DNA of 64,000 bases, taken from Mesorhizobium sp. AR10 (lineage in GTDB: Bacteria; Pseudomonadota; Alphaproteobacteria; Rhizobiales; Rhizobiaceae). Numbering within the stretch: the stretch's first letter is position 1; the number at the start of each line of letters is the position of its first letter. Below the pieces are notes generated by a model. That model did not search any database. It was not told the DNA's origin and saw nothing but the letters and a program-made list of their open reading frames with translations. The stretch spans positions 3,822,001-3,886,000 of the forward strand of contig NZ_CP080524.1 in assembly GCF_024746795.1 (NCBI RefSeq). Reading direction: 5' to 3'. Of this stretch, positions 11,143 through 20,204 are shown in pieces. Both the position numbers and the translations under genes were made by a program.

Positions 11143-11718
11143 ATGAGCACGACCATAGCCCCGCTGGCGCCCGAGTTGTGGACGGATTTCGAAGATCTTT
11201 TCGGCAAGCAGGGCGCCTGCTACGGCTGCTGGTGCACGCATTTCCGGCTGGCGCCGGCGGTGCGCCGCGAGAGCAGCCGCGAACGCAACAAGGATCATAT
11301 CAAGGCGCGGATCGAGGCCGGGCCGCCGCCCGGATTGCTGGCTTTCGAGGATGGCACTGCGGTCGGCTGGATGCAGATCGGCCCGCGCGCCGACGTGCCC
11401 GAGTGGAACAACCAGGGCAGGGGGTCGGCGCCTGTCGATCCGGCTGATGCTTCGGATCCCGGCGTGTGGGCGATCTCGTGCTTCTTCATCCGCGTCAAAG
11501 CCAGGGGGCGAGGCATCAGCCATCGCCTGGTCGAGGGCGGCATCGCCTTTGCGCGCCAGAACGGTGCACGGCAGGTCGAGGCCTGCCCGATCGACCTGTC
11601 ACGCGATTCGCGCTCAATCGGCCTTTTCGTCGGCTCGTCTCGGGTCTTCGAGAAGGCCGGCTTCGAACGGCTGGTCGAGCGCAAGACCGGCCGGCCGCTG
11701 ATGCGGCTGGTGCTTTGA
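11143..11718 (+). CDS. GNAT-family N-acetyltransferase
   Basis: 191 residues. The acetyl-CoA-binding motif A is recognisable as FFIRVKARGRGISHRLVE (R/Q-x-x-G-x-G/A type), followed by GARQVEACPID and a C-terminal VFEKAGFERL. An N-terminal CYGCWCTHF cluster is typical of a small GNAT subgroup. The acceptor is unknown. The gene diverges from dinB across about 70 bases. Confidence 0.75.
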   Translation: MSTTIAPLAPELWTDFEDLFGKQGACYGCWCTHFRLAPAVRRESSRERNKDHIKARIEAGPPPGLLAFEDGTAVGWMQIGPRADVPEWNNQGRGSAPVDPADASDPGVWAISCFFIRVKARGRGISHRLVEGGIAFARQNGARQVEACPIDLSRDSRSIGLFVGSSRVFEKAGFERLVERKTGRPLMRLVL

Positions 11719-11825
11719 CCAGAGTTGGCCGATGTGGCGGCTTCGTTGATGTCACCTTGCGGTTGTAGCGGTAATTTCATACCAGACGGACGAAGCGTTC
11801 CTTTTAGGTCAAACGGAGAATTTAC

Positions 11826-13352
11826 GTGAACCGTGCCCTGCCATTCGTTTTCCTTCTTGCACTGAACGCGCCTGCTTTCGGCCAGACCGTCGATGGCCAG
11901 GGTGCGGTGCAACTGTCCGAGAACCTGTCCCACTATGTCGGCAAGCAGGCGATCGACAAAGGCGTGCTGAAGGTTTCGGTCGAAGGCGGCGCCTACAAGA
12001 TCGTGTTCGATTTCAAGGCGCTTGCCGGAGCTTTGCCGGACCAGAAGCTGCTGAAATTCGACTTTGCGCCCTATGCCTTGCTGGTCAAACCGCGCAGCGA
12101 CGGCTCCTGGGATGTTTCGATGGATTTTTCGCAAAGCGCGTCCTTCGAATTCAATGGACCTGAAGGGCTGCAAAGCACGCAGTTTTCAATCAAGGACGGC
12201 AAGGGTTCCGGCGTCTACGACCCCAATCTGGCGGCATTCACCAGCGCCACCAGTTCGATGGCCGGCATGACGATGACATCGAAGGATGCCAAGCAGCATG
12301 TGGATGTCAGCGCAGGCGCTGGTACTGCGACCATTGCCGCGACCAAGTCCGCGACGGGCGGCGTCGACTTCACAACGTCGCAGAAGATTTCGAGCTTTGT
12401 CGAAGCGATCGATTTCGACGATCCTGAGAGCGGGCTGAAGTTCCCGGTCACCGTCAGGTCGCCCGAACTGTCGGTCGAGGCGAGCGGCAAGGGGGTGCGG
12501 ACAAAGCCGTTGCTCGATCTCCTGGCATTTGCCGTGGCCAATGAAGACGAAACCACGCTGAAGGCCAACCAGGCGCAGCTCAAATCGCTTCTGCTTGCGG
12601 CGCTGCCGTTGTGGGAGCGGATCGACGGAACCTACGGTTTCAAGGATTTTAAGGTGGAAAGCCCGGTCGGCAATTTTGGCGCGGCGCAGCTCAGCACCGC
12701 ATTCGGTACCGACGGCGTCGCCCAGAACGGCAAGATCACCTATGGCATCAAGGCGTCAGGGTTGACCGTGCCACAGGAGCTTCTGCCAAGCTGGAGTGTA
12801 GCGCTGCTGCCCACCGATATCGACCTGAACTTCGGCGGCGCCAACATCGATCTTGACAGCATGGCGAAGAAGGCGATCGAAGCCTTTGATCTCAATCAGG
12901 ATCCGCCGTTGCCGGCTGATTTCGGTGACAAGCTCACCGCCGACTTCATGGCCAAGACGCCGAAGGTCGTTATCGGCCACAGCAGCGTGAAGAACAACGA
13001 CATGGAGATCGCGTTGGAAGGTGAGATGACGTTCCCTGGCGAGAAGCCCGACGCAAATCTCACCGTCGATGTCGCTGGCTTCGACAAGATTGTCGAGAGC
13101 CTGCAGACCGCGGCCAAGTCGGAACCGGAGGTGGCGCAGTACGTCCCCGTCGCTCTCATGGTGAAAGGTTTTGGCAAGACACTGCCCGATGGCCGGATGG
13201 AATGGGTTGTCAACGCCAAGGCCGACGGTTCGGTCACGGTCAACGGCGTCATGCTCAAGCCTGCCGATCCCGCCGTGGATGACAGCGTCGATGAGGATGA
13301 CAGCTCGGGCGAGGACGATAGCGGCGGGGAGGGAGCGATCCTGAAACCCTGA
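11826..13352 (+). CDS. Exported protein of unknown function with acidic tail
   Basis: 508 residues from a GTG start with GGAGA upstream. A short signal peptide (MNRALPFVFLLALNAPAFGQ) is followed by a long beta-rich body with repeated G-V-K-F-type strands, then a highly acidic Ser/Asp/Glu tail (DDSVDEDDSSGEDDSG) before the stop. Resembles alphaproteobacterial periplasmic DUF2125-like proteins in size and style, but this is not certain. The acidic tail could bind calcium or simply be a disordered linker. Monocistronic, convergent with the HAD gene. Confidence 0.65.
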   Translation: MNRALPFVFLLALNAPAFGQTVDGQGAVQLSENLSHYVGKQAIDKGVLKVSVEGGAYKIVFDFKALAGALPDQKLLKFDFAPYALLVKPRSDGSWDVSMDFSQSASFEFNGPEGLQSTQFSIKDGKGSGVYDPNLAAFTSATSSMAGMTMTSKDAKQHVDVSAGAGTATIAATKSATGGVDFTTSQKISSFVEAIDFDDPESGLKFPVTVRSPELSVEASGKGVRTKPLLDLLAFAVANEDETTLKANQAQLKSLLLAALPLWERIDGTYGFKDFKVESPVGNFGAAQLSTAFGTDGVAQNGKITYGIKASGLTVPQELLPSWSVALLPTDIDLNFGGANIDLDSMAKKAIEAFDLNQDPPLPADFGDKLTADFMAKTPKVVIGHSSVKNNDMEIALEGEMTFPGEKPDANLTVDVAGFDKIVESLQTAAKSEPEVAQYVPVALMVKGFGKTLPDGRMEWVVNAKADGSVTVNGVMLKPADPAVDDSVDEDDSSGEDDSGGEGAILKP

Positions 13353-13363
13353 GTGTTCAGGAT

Positions 13364-14017
13364 CTACAGCCCGAGCGCCGCTGCAATCTTCGGCGCCGCC
13401 TCGCGCCAGTCCTCGACGGAGACGATATCGTCGGGCGCGGGCGGCAGAAAGGCGCGTAGCGAGTTGTCGGCCATCAGATGGAAGAGATGCGCATCCGCGA
13501 CCGAACTGCGCGCCGAGATGAGATTGGAGGGCTGGTCGTCGACAAAGGCCACCGGCCGGCCCTTGCCGCCACGCAATTTCGCCACTGCCGGCCCCTTCGC
13601 CATCTCGGTGGTCAAAAGCGGGTAGGGCAGCCCCAGCGCATCGAGATGGGCGCGGCGCACCGCGCGATGGCGGTGCGGCATGGCCGTCAGCAGGACGATC
13701 TCCGCCCGCCCTCCAAGACTGGCAAGCGCGTCCGCGGCCCCGTCGGTGACGCTCTGCCACTCGGCCTGGGCATCGAAGAATTCACCCAGAAGCGCCGTCA
13801 CCTCCGGCTGTTCGATCAGGCGGCCGTTCGCTGTTTCGGCAATGTTGCCGGTGAGGCGAAAGGAAGCCATCGTCAAGCCAAAGCCCCTTGATTGCAGGAA
13901 ATGCGGGAACGGCCGGATGAATTCGAGCACGACGTCATCGACGTCGAGCACCAGCAGCGGCCGGTCGTCGGAGGCAAGTTCCTCGATCTGCCGCGCCGTT
14001 TCGGGATCGTCGCTCAT
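13364..14017 (-). CDS. HAD-superfamily hydrolase-like protein
   Basis: 217 residues. Motif I appears as LLVLDVDDVVLEF (nucleophile Asp and second Asp in DVDD), motif II as VLLTAMP, and motif III/IV as GRPVAFVDDQPSN, matching HAD phosphatase topology with a helical cap between. The substrate is unknown. Its ATG overlaps the stop of the DUF3572 gene by 4 bases (ATGA), so the two are translationally coupled. Confidence 0.7.
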   Translation of the reverse strand: MSDDPETARQIEELASDDRPLLVLDVDDVVLEFIRPFPHFLQSRGFGLTMASFRLTGNIAETANGRLIEQPEVTALLGEFFDAQAEWQSVTDGAADALASLGGRAEIVLLTAMPHRHRAVRRAHLDALGLPYPLLTTEMAKGPAVAKLRGGKGRPVAFVDDQPSNLISARSSVADAHLFHLMADNSLRAFLPPAPDDIVSVEDWREAAPKIAAALGL

Positions 14018-14313
14018 ATCGAATGCTCGTGATCGTCGCCGCCAAGCGGCAGCGCCCGCAGGGCCTTGCCGACCGAAGCCGGCGGCGTGCCGGTTTCCTC
14101 GGCGAAGCGCAACAAGGTCGGCTCGTGGGCGAGAATGAACTGCAGCACGCCGGCCAGGAATCCCGGCTCACTGGCCGCCCGCCTGATTGAATGCGCTTCA
14201 ATGCCGGTGATCGCCAGGAAACGCGGCAGAAGTTCCGGATCGGTGGCGACGAAGCCCAATGCCTTCACGGCAATGGTTTCCGCTTCCTCGCGCATTGACG
14301 CTGCGTTTGCCAT
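14014..14313 (-). CDS. DUF3572 family protein
   Basis: 99 residues starting MANAASMREEAETIAVKALG, all-helical, with the family pattern EAE-IA--ALGF-A-DPELLPRFLA. The biochemical role is unknown. The family is repeatedly found divergent from divK in alphaproteobacteria, as here. The start at 14313 is chosen over an upstream in-frame ATG because the family begins here. It is coupled to the downstream HAD gene. Confidence 0.8.
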   Translation of the reverse strand: MANAASMREEAETIAVKALGFVATDPELLPRFLAITGIEAHSIRRAASEPGFLAGVLQFILAHEPTLLRFAEETGTPPASVGKALRALPLGGDDHEHSI

Positions 14314-14549
14314 CACTACCTTCTGGTTGCGGAATGAGTCTCTTTTCCGCAGTAATCGCAAGCGTCGCCTGCGGCAAGCCACCGTCCCAGCCCAATGCGG
14401 TTTTCGAGGTAGAATCCGAATAGCTTTTGCAGCTTCAGGTTTCCGTTTCGTCAATCAAATTGCCTTAGAGTGAACAAGGGTTTGGTGTGCTCCGACAAAG
14501 GGCGCATGAGCGGCAGGCTTCGGACAGGGCAGGCCGGGACGGGAAATCG

Positions 14550-14921
14550 ATGCCTAAGAAGGTCATGATCGTCGAGGACAATGAGCTCAACATGAAGCTC
14601 TTTCGGGACCTCATTGAAGCAAGCGGCTACGAGACGGTACGCACGCGCAACGGTCTGGAGGCGCTGGATCTGGCGCGCCAGCACCGGCCGGATCTGATTT
14701 TGATGGATATCCAGCTGCCCGAAGTGTCAGGTCTGGAAGTGACCAAATGGCTGAAGGAAGACGATGACCTCCACTCCATCCCGGTCATCGCCGTCACCGC
14801 GTTCGCCATGAAGGGCGACGAGGAGCGGATTCGCCAGGGCGGCTGCGAGGCGTATATTTCCAAGCCGATCTCTGTGCCGCGTTTCATCGAAACCATCAAA
14901 TCCTATCTGGGCGATGCCTGA
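14550..14921 (+). CDS. divK: Single-domain response regulator DivK
   Basis: 123 residues, a stand-alone receiver domain. Acidic pocket ED at 9-10 (MIVEDNELN), phospho-acceptor D53 in [10 protein letters not shown], Thr in VIAVTAFAM and Lys in YISKPI, all as in Caulobacter DivK, where D53 is also the phosphosite. In the family, DivK relays signals between PleC/DivJ-type kinases and DivL to control CtrA and cell polarity. Lies 33 bases upstream of pleD, so the two are almost certainly co-transcribed. Confidence 0.93.
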   Translation: MPKKVMIVEDNELNMKLFRDLIEASGYETVRTRNGLEALDLARQHRPDLILMDIQLPEVSGLEVTKWLKEDDDLHSIPVIAVTAFAMKGDEERIRQGGCEAYISKPISVPRFIETIKSYLGDA

Positions 14922-14954
14922 TGCGTATGTCCAGCCGAGCCGGAGCCTTGTGAC

Positions 14955-16328
14955 ATGACTGCGCGGATCCTCGTCGTCGACGACATCCCTGCCAACGTGA
15001 AGCTGCTCGAAGTTCGGCTGCTTGCCGAATATTTCGAGGTGCTGACCGCCTCCAACGGGGCGGACGCGATCGAGACCTGCGAAAACGGCAAGGTCGATGT
15101 CGTGCTGCTCGACGTGATGATGCCCGACATGGACGGATTCGAGGTCTGCAAGCGGCTGAAAAGCGATCCGGCGACGTCGCATATCCCGGTTGTGATGATC
15201 ACCGCGCTCGACCAGGTTTCCGACCGGGTGCGCGGTCTCGAGGCCGGCGCCGACGATTTCCTGACCAAGCCGGTCAATGATCTGCAGCTCATGACACGCG
15301 TGAAGAGCCTGGTCAGGCTGAAGTCGCTGACCGACGAATTGCGCCTGCGTGCCTCGACCACACGCAACATCGGCATCGAGGAGCTTTTGAGCCGGACCTT
15401 CACGGCCGAGGACGCGACGCCGAAGGTTCTTCTGATCGATGAGCGCCAACCCTCGTTCGAGCGCATCCAGAAAATGCTGCGCGACAGCGCCGACCTCGAC
15501 ATTGCCACCGATCCGCATGCCGGCTTCTTCCAGGCTGCCGAGGCGCCCTATGAATGCGTGATGATCTCGACAGCCTTCGCCGATTTCGATCCGCTGCGGC
15601 TGTGCTCGCAGTTGCGTTCGCTCGACCGCACCCGCTTCCTGCCGATCATCCTTCTGGCGGAGGAAGGCGAGGAGGGGCGTATCATCCGCGGCCTCGAACT
15701 TGGCATCAACGATTATCTGATGCGGCCGATCGACCAGCAGGAGCTGCTGGCGCGGCTGCGCACGCAGGTGCGCCGCAAACGCTACAACGATCAGCTCCGC
15801 GCCAGCGTCACCCAAACCATCGAAATGGCAGTGACCGACGGGCTGACCGGGTTGCACAACCGCCGTTACCTCGACAGTCACCTGCAGACGCTGTTCGATC
15901 GCGCGGTGGCGCGGCGGCGGCCATTGTCGGTGATGATCACCGATCTCGATCGCTTCAAGACCATCAACGACGCGCACGGCCATGATGGCGGCGACGACGT
16001 GCTGCGCGAATTCGCGCGGCGGCTGCGCAAGAATGTGCGCGGCATCGACCTTGCCTGCCGCTTCGGGGGCGAGGAGTTCGTCGTGGTGATGCCGGACACG
16101 GATGGCGCTGTGGCTGAAAAGGTCGCCGAGCGCATTCGCGCCGAAATCGCCCAGATGCCTTTCGCCATCGGCCATGAGGGCAAGACGACCGAAGTAACCG
16201 TCAGTGTCGGCGTGTCGTCGGTGCTCAAGGGAGCGGATACGGTCGCGGCGCTGATGAAGCGCGCCGACCTGGCGCTCTACGAAGCCAAGAGCGCCGGCCG
16301 CAACCGCGTCGTCGCCAAGGCGGCTTAG
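14955..16328 (+). CDS. pleD: Response regulator diguanylate cyclase PleD
   Basis: 457 residues with receiver 1 (D53 in VVLLDVMMPDMDG), a degenerate receiver 2 (about 155-275) and a GGDEF domain. The active-site signature is GGEEF at 371-375, and RGID at 362-365 is the RxxD inhibitory site five residues upstream. It should make c-di-GMP when phosphorylated and be feedback-inhibited. D53, GGEEF and the I-site agree with Caulobacter PleD, and the divK-pleD order is conserved. It controls the motile-to-sessile transition in that model. Confidence 0.95.
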   Translation: MTARILVVDDIPANVKLLEVRLLAEYFEVLTASNGADAIETCENGKVDVVLLDVMMPDMDGFEVCKRLKSDPATSHIPVVMITALDQVSDRVRGLEAGADDFLTKPVNDLQLMTRVKSLVRLKSLTDELRLRASTTRNIGIEELLSRTFTAEDATPKVLLIDERQPSFERIQKMLRDSADLDIATDPHAGFFQAAEAPYECVMISTAFADFDPLRLCSQLRSLDRTRFLPIILLAEEGEEGRIIRGLELGINDYLMRPIDQQELLARLRTQVRRKRYNDQLRASVTQTIEMAVTDGLTGLHNRRYLDSHLQTLFDRAVARRRPLSVMITDLDRFKTINDAHGHDGGDDVLREFARRLRKNVRGIDLACRFGGEEFVVVMPDTDGAVAEKVAERIRAEIAQMPFAIGHEGKTTEVTVSVGVSSVLKGADTVAALMKRADLALYEAKSAGRNRVVAKAA

Positions 16329-16396
16329 AGCATGATCCCCAAAAGTGGGAACCGGTTTTTGCTGCGCTGACCTTCGGTTCGGAAGAGATCATGCTC
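16328..16396. repeat. Dispersed inverted repeat overlapping the pleD stop
   Basis: GAGCATGATC at 16328-16337 is mirrored by GATCATGCTC at 16387-16396, enclosing an AAAAGTGGGAACCGGTTTT core. This arm-plus-core arrangement is a very common intergenic element in Mesorhizobium and Rhizobium genomes. Here its first base is the last base of the pleD stop codon. Confidence 0.75.
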
Positions 16397-16415
16397 AAAA
16401 CAGAAACATAGAGCC

Positions 16416-16438
16416 CCATCCCGATTCCATCGGGATGG
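16416..16438. repeat. Dispersed 10-3-10 hairpin repeat
   Basis: CCATCCCGAT, a TCC loop and ATCGGGATGG form a perfect 10-base-pair hairpin. It is the same family as the element at 2836-2865. It may act as a transcript-end stabiliser for divK-pleD, but it lacks a T tract. Confidence 0.7.
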
Positions 16439-16790
16439 AACAGGCTCGGGGTCCGGCGCCCAATTAATCAGGCAACCAGACAGGGTTAGGAATTTACCTT
16501 AATCCAAGCGATTCGGCAGCTTGGTTAAGAAACTGTTGATTTCCATAAGCTATTGCGCAAATGTGAAGCCATAGACGGAGCCGGCGCGAGGATGGATTGC
16601 CGGATCGATCCGAAAAATACCCCATGATGCTCAGGTCCGCCGCATCTCCTGGGTCCGTGGGGTCGGCCGGCCGGCGCTGGCACATAGTGGCCTCCTCGTA
16701 CCGCTGCCAAACGCCGACCGGCCCCCTTTGCCAAAGACATCATGACTCTGCGTCAAGCACCGGAAATTTGGTCCTTTTCGCGCCTTGAAA
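16439..16790. other. Non-coding gap between pleD and rpmG
   Basis: No convincing gene. It contains an imperfect inverted repeat near 16499-16527 (TTAA-CCAAGC facing GCTTGGTTAA) of unknown role. It separates two convergent transcription units. Confidence 0.4.
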
Positions 16791-16791
16791 C

Positions 16792-16820
16792 AAAAACGCC
16801 GCCCACTGGGCGGCGTTTTT
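16792..16820. terminator. Bidirectional rho-independent terminator
   Basis: AAAAACGCCGCCC, a 3-base loop and GGGCGGCGTTTTT make a perfect 13-base-pair inverted repeat with T runs on both strands. It lies about 20 bases beyond the rpmG stop and can also end rightward transcription from pleD. Confidence 0.9.
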
Positions 16821-16840
16821 GTATGCGGAAGGAAACCGGA

Positions 16841-17008
16841 TTACTTGATCTTGGTTTCCTTGAACTCGACATGCTTCTTGGCGACCGGATCGTATTTGCG
16901 GAACGACAGCTTGTCCGTCTTGGTGCGGCTGTTCTTGCTGGTCACGTAGAAGAAACCGGTGTCGGCGGTCGACAGAAGCTTGATCTTGATGTTTGCGGCT
17001 TTGGCCAT
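16841..17008 (-). CDS. rpmG: 50S ribosomal protein L33
   Basis: 55 residues beginning [20 protein letters not shown] and ending FKETKIK, the full length of L33. It lacks the CxxC pairs of the zinc-binding (C+) form, so it is the C- type that does not need zinc. It follows divK-pleD in convergent orientation, a conserved rhizobial arrangement, and is followed by a strong terminator. Confidence 0.95.
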   Translation of the reverse strand: MAKAANIKIKLLSTADTGFFYVTSKNSRTKTDKLSFRKYDPVAKKHVEFKETKIK

Positions 17009-17174
17009 GATATCAGTCCGTTATGTTCGTGGGGTTTTGGCCGCTGGAGCACGGGGAAACACCCGGACGCGGGAAACTTGGCGCGACACATAAAGAACGC
17101 GCCCGGAAAGTCAAGCCCGCGTGGCTTCGCCGCAAACATCCGAGCCGGTTGGCAGTCTGAAATGGCCCATTGGG

Positions 17175-17633
17175 TCAGGCATCTTCCCTGACCGGAGAAG
17201 CAGCCTTCTTCCAGTCGCCCGTCGTGTTCCACCAGCGGTTCGGGTTGGAGCTGTCGTCGAGGCCCTTGGAGCGGCTGGCAAGGATCGGTTGGATGCGGAT
17301 CACCGGCTCCTGATAGCTGTGCACCTGATATATCGCTTCGACGATGCGGGCGGCCAGCCTCTGGTCATCAGGCAGTTCGAACGACACCTCGACCGTACCC
17401 GGGCGTCTGCGCAACTCCGTCTCGGCGCCGGCAGCGGCACCTTCCAACGGACGATAGCGCTCGATACCGTCCGCCGACTGATAGGCATTGCTGTCGTATT
17501 TACCCATGCGCAATGGTGCTATCGCGGTTATCGCTTCCATGATGCGGTCGACATCGGCTGCCGGTGCTTGAAAGGTGACAAGCAGCAGCAATTCCATCCG
17601 CACGGAGGTTGTTTCAAAGCCGCTATCGATCAT
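17175..17633 (-). CDS. NIF3/YqfO-type CutA-like domain protein
   Basis: 152 residues. The region MELLLLVTFQAPAADVDRIM, then RMGKYDSNAY, RYRPLEG and a C-terminal VHSYQEPVIRI matches the small alpha/beta domain inserted in NIF3/YqfO proteins and also found alone in bacteria (pattern G-YD...F-PLEG...HPYEEP). Molecular function is unknown. A ribosome site AGGGAG lies 8 bases before the ATG at 17633; an internal ATG at 17597 is possible. Downstream there is a short gap to rpmG on the same strand. Confidence 0.6.
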   Translation of the reverse strand: MIDSGFETTSVRMELLLLVTFQAPAADVDRIMEAITAIAPLRMGKYDSNAYQSADGIERYRPLEGAAAGAETELRRRPGTVEVSFELPDDQRLAARIVEAIYQVHSYQEPVIRIQPILASRSKGLDDSSNPNRWWNTTGDWKKAASPVREDA

Positions 17634-17737
17634 GTCATATCTCCCTGCTCGTGGTGCTTTGGAGCAGGGTATAATCTGACGCTGCTGACATGGTGATGTC
17701 AGCAGTGTCGTGCTTTGCGGCGTTTAACCAAGCTGTT

Positions 17738-18913
17738 TTAGAGAATCTTGCGGACGAGCCTGACGCCGACCAGGACGATATAGGCGCCGAAGAACAACCC
17801 GAGCGACCAGCCGAAACCGGACGGTCCGAACAAGTCCATGCCGATGCCGATCGCCTGTGGGCCAAGCACCATGCCGACCCCGTAGCACAGCACGAAGGCG
17901 GCGTTGGCGGATGCCAGTTCATGACCCGAAAGCTTGGAGCCCAAATGGGCGAGGCCGATCGTATACATGGCCGCGACGACACCGCCCCAGACGAACAGAA
18001 GTGCGGCCATCAAATGCCAGTTCTGCGCGAAGTGCGGCATGAAGATCGTGCCGGCAAGCCCGACGATGGCGCAGACCAGAAGCAGATAGCGGCGGTCGCT
18101 GACGCGGTCGCTGACCATGCCGAGCGGAATCTGCAACAGCACGTTGCCGAGGCCGATCATGGTCAGCAGCAGGGCGGCGTCGGCTTCGGAGTAGCCGATG
18201 CGGTTGCCATAGATCGGAAACAGCGCGAAACCGCCGGTCTCGACCGCGCCGAACACCAGCACCGCGGCGGTCGCTGTTGGCACCATCCAGATGTAGCGCA
18301 GGAAGTTGCTGGTTTCGCCATCGGAAACGATCGTCGGGCTCTCCTTGCGCGCCGCCAGCACCGGAATGGCAGCCAGCGTCACCAGAACGATGATGACGCC
18401 GAAGGGCAGGAAGCCGGCGCTGCCGAGATGGGCAAACAGCCACGGTCCCGCGGCAAAGCCGAGCGACAGCACGGTGGCGTAGATACCAAGGACCAGGCCG
18501 CGCCGGTGCGGCGGCGCCGACGTGCTGATCCAGAACTCCGACAGGATGAACAGCACCGTCAGCGCAATGTGCAGCAGGATGCGCAATGGAAACCACATCC
18601 AGAAATCCGGAGCGAAATGGAAGCCGACAAAGGCGAGCGCCCCTACGGCAATCATGGCGAGCATGGTCCAGGCGACGCCGAACCGCATGGCAAGCGGCGT
18701 GGCGAGCGGAGCCCCGGCGATCGAGGCGAGGCCAGCGATTGCAGTGTTGAGGCCGATCATCGTCGCCGAATGGCCGCGGCTTTCGAGGATGACGCTGAGC
18801 AGCGGCATGCCGAGGCCGATGGCGATGCCGACGACGCTGATCGACGAGATCGCCGCCACCATCGGCAGCCAGTGTACGCGTTCGTCGCCCTGTTGCTGGG
18901 TATCGACCGTCAT
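17738..18913 (-). CDS. Major facilitator superfamily transporter
   Basis: 391 residues with about twelve transmembrane helices and an MFS-like loop motif in each half (GMVSDRVSDRRYLLL after helix 8). It resembles YcaD/sugar-efflux type MFS permeases. The substrate is not evident. The gene follows the Nudix gene with a gap of about 15 bases on the same strand, so the two may be one operon. Confidence 0.8.
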   Translation of the reverse strand: MTVDTQQQGDERVHWLPMVAAISSISVVGIAIGLGMPLLSVILESRGHSATMIGLNTAIAGLASIAGAPLATPLAMRFGVAWTMLAMIAVGALAFVGFHFAPDFWMWFPLRILLHIALTVLFILSEFWISTSAPPHRRGLVLGIYATVLSLGFAAGPWLFAHLGSAGFLPFGVIIVLVTLAAIPVLAARKESPTIVSDGETSNFLRYIWMVPTATAAVLVFGAVETGGFALFPIYGNRIGYSEADAALLLTMIGLGNVLLQIPLGMVSDRVSDRRYLLLVCAIVGLAGTIFMPHFAQNWHLMAALLFVWGGVVAAMYTIGLAHLGSKLSGHELASANAAFVLCYGVGMVLGPQAIGIGMDLFGPSGFGWSLGLFFGAYIVLVGVRLVRKIL

Positions 18914-18928
18914 GAGATGCCTGAATAC

Positions 18929-19675
18929 CTATGCTTGTATCGTTTCGCGGACGAAGCGGTTGTGGACAAGCCGATAAAACGGCACGGAACCACCGGGGCG
19001 CAGAAGTGGATCATGGGCGAGCCGAATTTCCAGACCCTCCAGAATAGCCCTGGTAATGTCAGGAACATCAGCTTGCTTGGCCTTGGCAAGCGGCAGCCAG
19101 ACCAGTTCTTCCAGTTCGTTGGTTGGACCGCCATCCGCCAATTCGACGGCGACATCGCTGCGCCAGGCGCTGAGGAAGCGGGTGTCGAAACGGCGCACCC
19201 GGTTTGGCGGGGTGATGGCACGCGCGATGAAGCGCAGCGCCGCCAGCGAAGGTGTCACGCCGTGCTCGACAAAACCCTGCCAGTCTCGCCTGCTTGTCGC
19301 GAAAGCGCCTTTCTGGCCAATGAGCAGGCCTGCTTCCTCATAGGTTTCGCGGATCGCCGACAGCGCAATGGCGCGGGCGCGGACCAGGCTGGTGCGGCCA
19401 ACACCTGCGGTCAAATTCGCTTCTTCCTGCGGGTGCAAGGCGGTGGCGACGGGAATACGGCTGTCGGCCGGATCGGTGCGGCCACCGGGAAAGACGAATT
19501 TCCCCGGCATGAAGGCGTGACGGGCATGGCGCCGGCCCATCAGCACCAGAAACTCATCGCCCTTCCGGTCGAGCAGGATCAGAGTCGCGGCGTCACGCGG
19601 GCGCATCGGCTTGGCGTCACGCGGGGTCTCGCTCCGCCCCGCCTTGTCGACGTCCGCTCTGGTCATCGCGTCCAT
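18929..19675 (-). CDS. Nudix hydrolase
   Basis: 248 residues. Following PGKFVFPGGRTDPAD, an extended insertion precedes the catalytic helix AIRETYEEAGLLIG, which keeps the RExxEExG core. The spacing from the glycine is longer than in the standard Nudix box, as in the NUDT7/NUDT19 or RppH-unlike long group. It cleaves some nucleoside diphosphate derivative, substrate unknown. Part of the leftward cluster with the MFS transporter. Confidence 0.75.
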   Translation of the reverse strand: MDAMTRADVDKAGRSETPRDAKPMRPRDAATLILLDRKGDEFLVLMGRRHARHAFMPGKFVFPGGRTDPADSRIPVATALHPQEEANLTAGVGRTSLVRARAIALSAIRETYEEAGLLIGQKGAFATSRRDWQGFVEHGVTPSLAALRFIARAITPPNRVRRFDTRFLSAWRSDVAVELADGGPTNELEELVWLPLAKAKQADVPDITRAILEGLEIRLAHDPLLRPGGSVPFYRLVHNRFVRETIQA

Positions 19676-19748
19676 ACGCTCGAACTAGCGGAATCTTCTC
19701 GCGAGGGAAAGTGGCGTTCAGCCATGGAAGATTGCGCCAGCTGCGGTT

Positions 19749-20204
19749 TCAAGCCTGGGGATGATGATCGATCGTATCGTCCTGGCCGCCGAAGCCGTGC
19801 ATATAGAGCGCCCATTGCAGGCCGATGACAGCGCCCTTGACCGGTTGCAGGAGGGCTACCGCGAGAAGGATGGTCAGCGGCACCCAGATGGCAATGTGCT
19901 GCCAGAGGGACAAAGTGGAGGTCGCCTCGACACCCATGAAGGCGCCGAGAACAATATGGCCAACGATGACGATCACGAGATAGGCGGGAAGGTCGTCCGC
20001 GCGATGGTGATGAAGTTCCTCGCCGCAGAAATCGCATTTGTCGACGGTCTTGGTGAAGCCGCGAAACAGCTTGCCCTCGCCACAGTGCGGGCAGCGGCCG
20101 AGCAGGCCGCGCTTCATCGCCGTCCATAGCGGGCGGGCAACCCGGCCCGAATGATGTTCGCCACCGAAAACCGGTTGTTCAATGCCTAGTTCTTTTTGCA
20201 TCAT
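19749..20204 (-). CDS. DUF983 membrane protein
   Basis: 151 residues. Two CxxC pairs (CPHCGEG and CDFCGEE) form an N-terminal zinc ribbon. Two transmembrane helices follow (LVIVIVGHIVLGAFMGV and IAIWVPLTILLAVALLQPV). This is the DUF983 layout; function unknown. Its start overlaps the rnr stop by 4 bases, so it is translationally coupled to rnr, a conserved association in rhizobia. Confidence 0.85.
   Translation of the reverse strand: MMQKELGIEQPVFGGEHHSGRVARPLWTAMKRGLLGRCPHCGEGKLFRGFTKTVDKCDFCGEELHHHRADDLPAYLVIVIVGHIVLGAFMGVEATSTLSLWQHIAIWVPLTILLAVALLQPVKGAVIGLQWALYMHGFGGQDDTIDHHPQA

Noticed and set aside
17690..19828. Plus-strand frame opposite the MFS and Nudix genes
   Set aside because: Translation is Gln/His/Arg/Asp-rich low-complexity sequence, a shadow of hydrophobic codons on the other strand.
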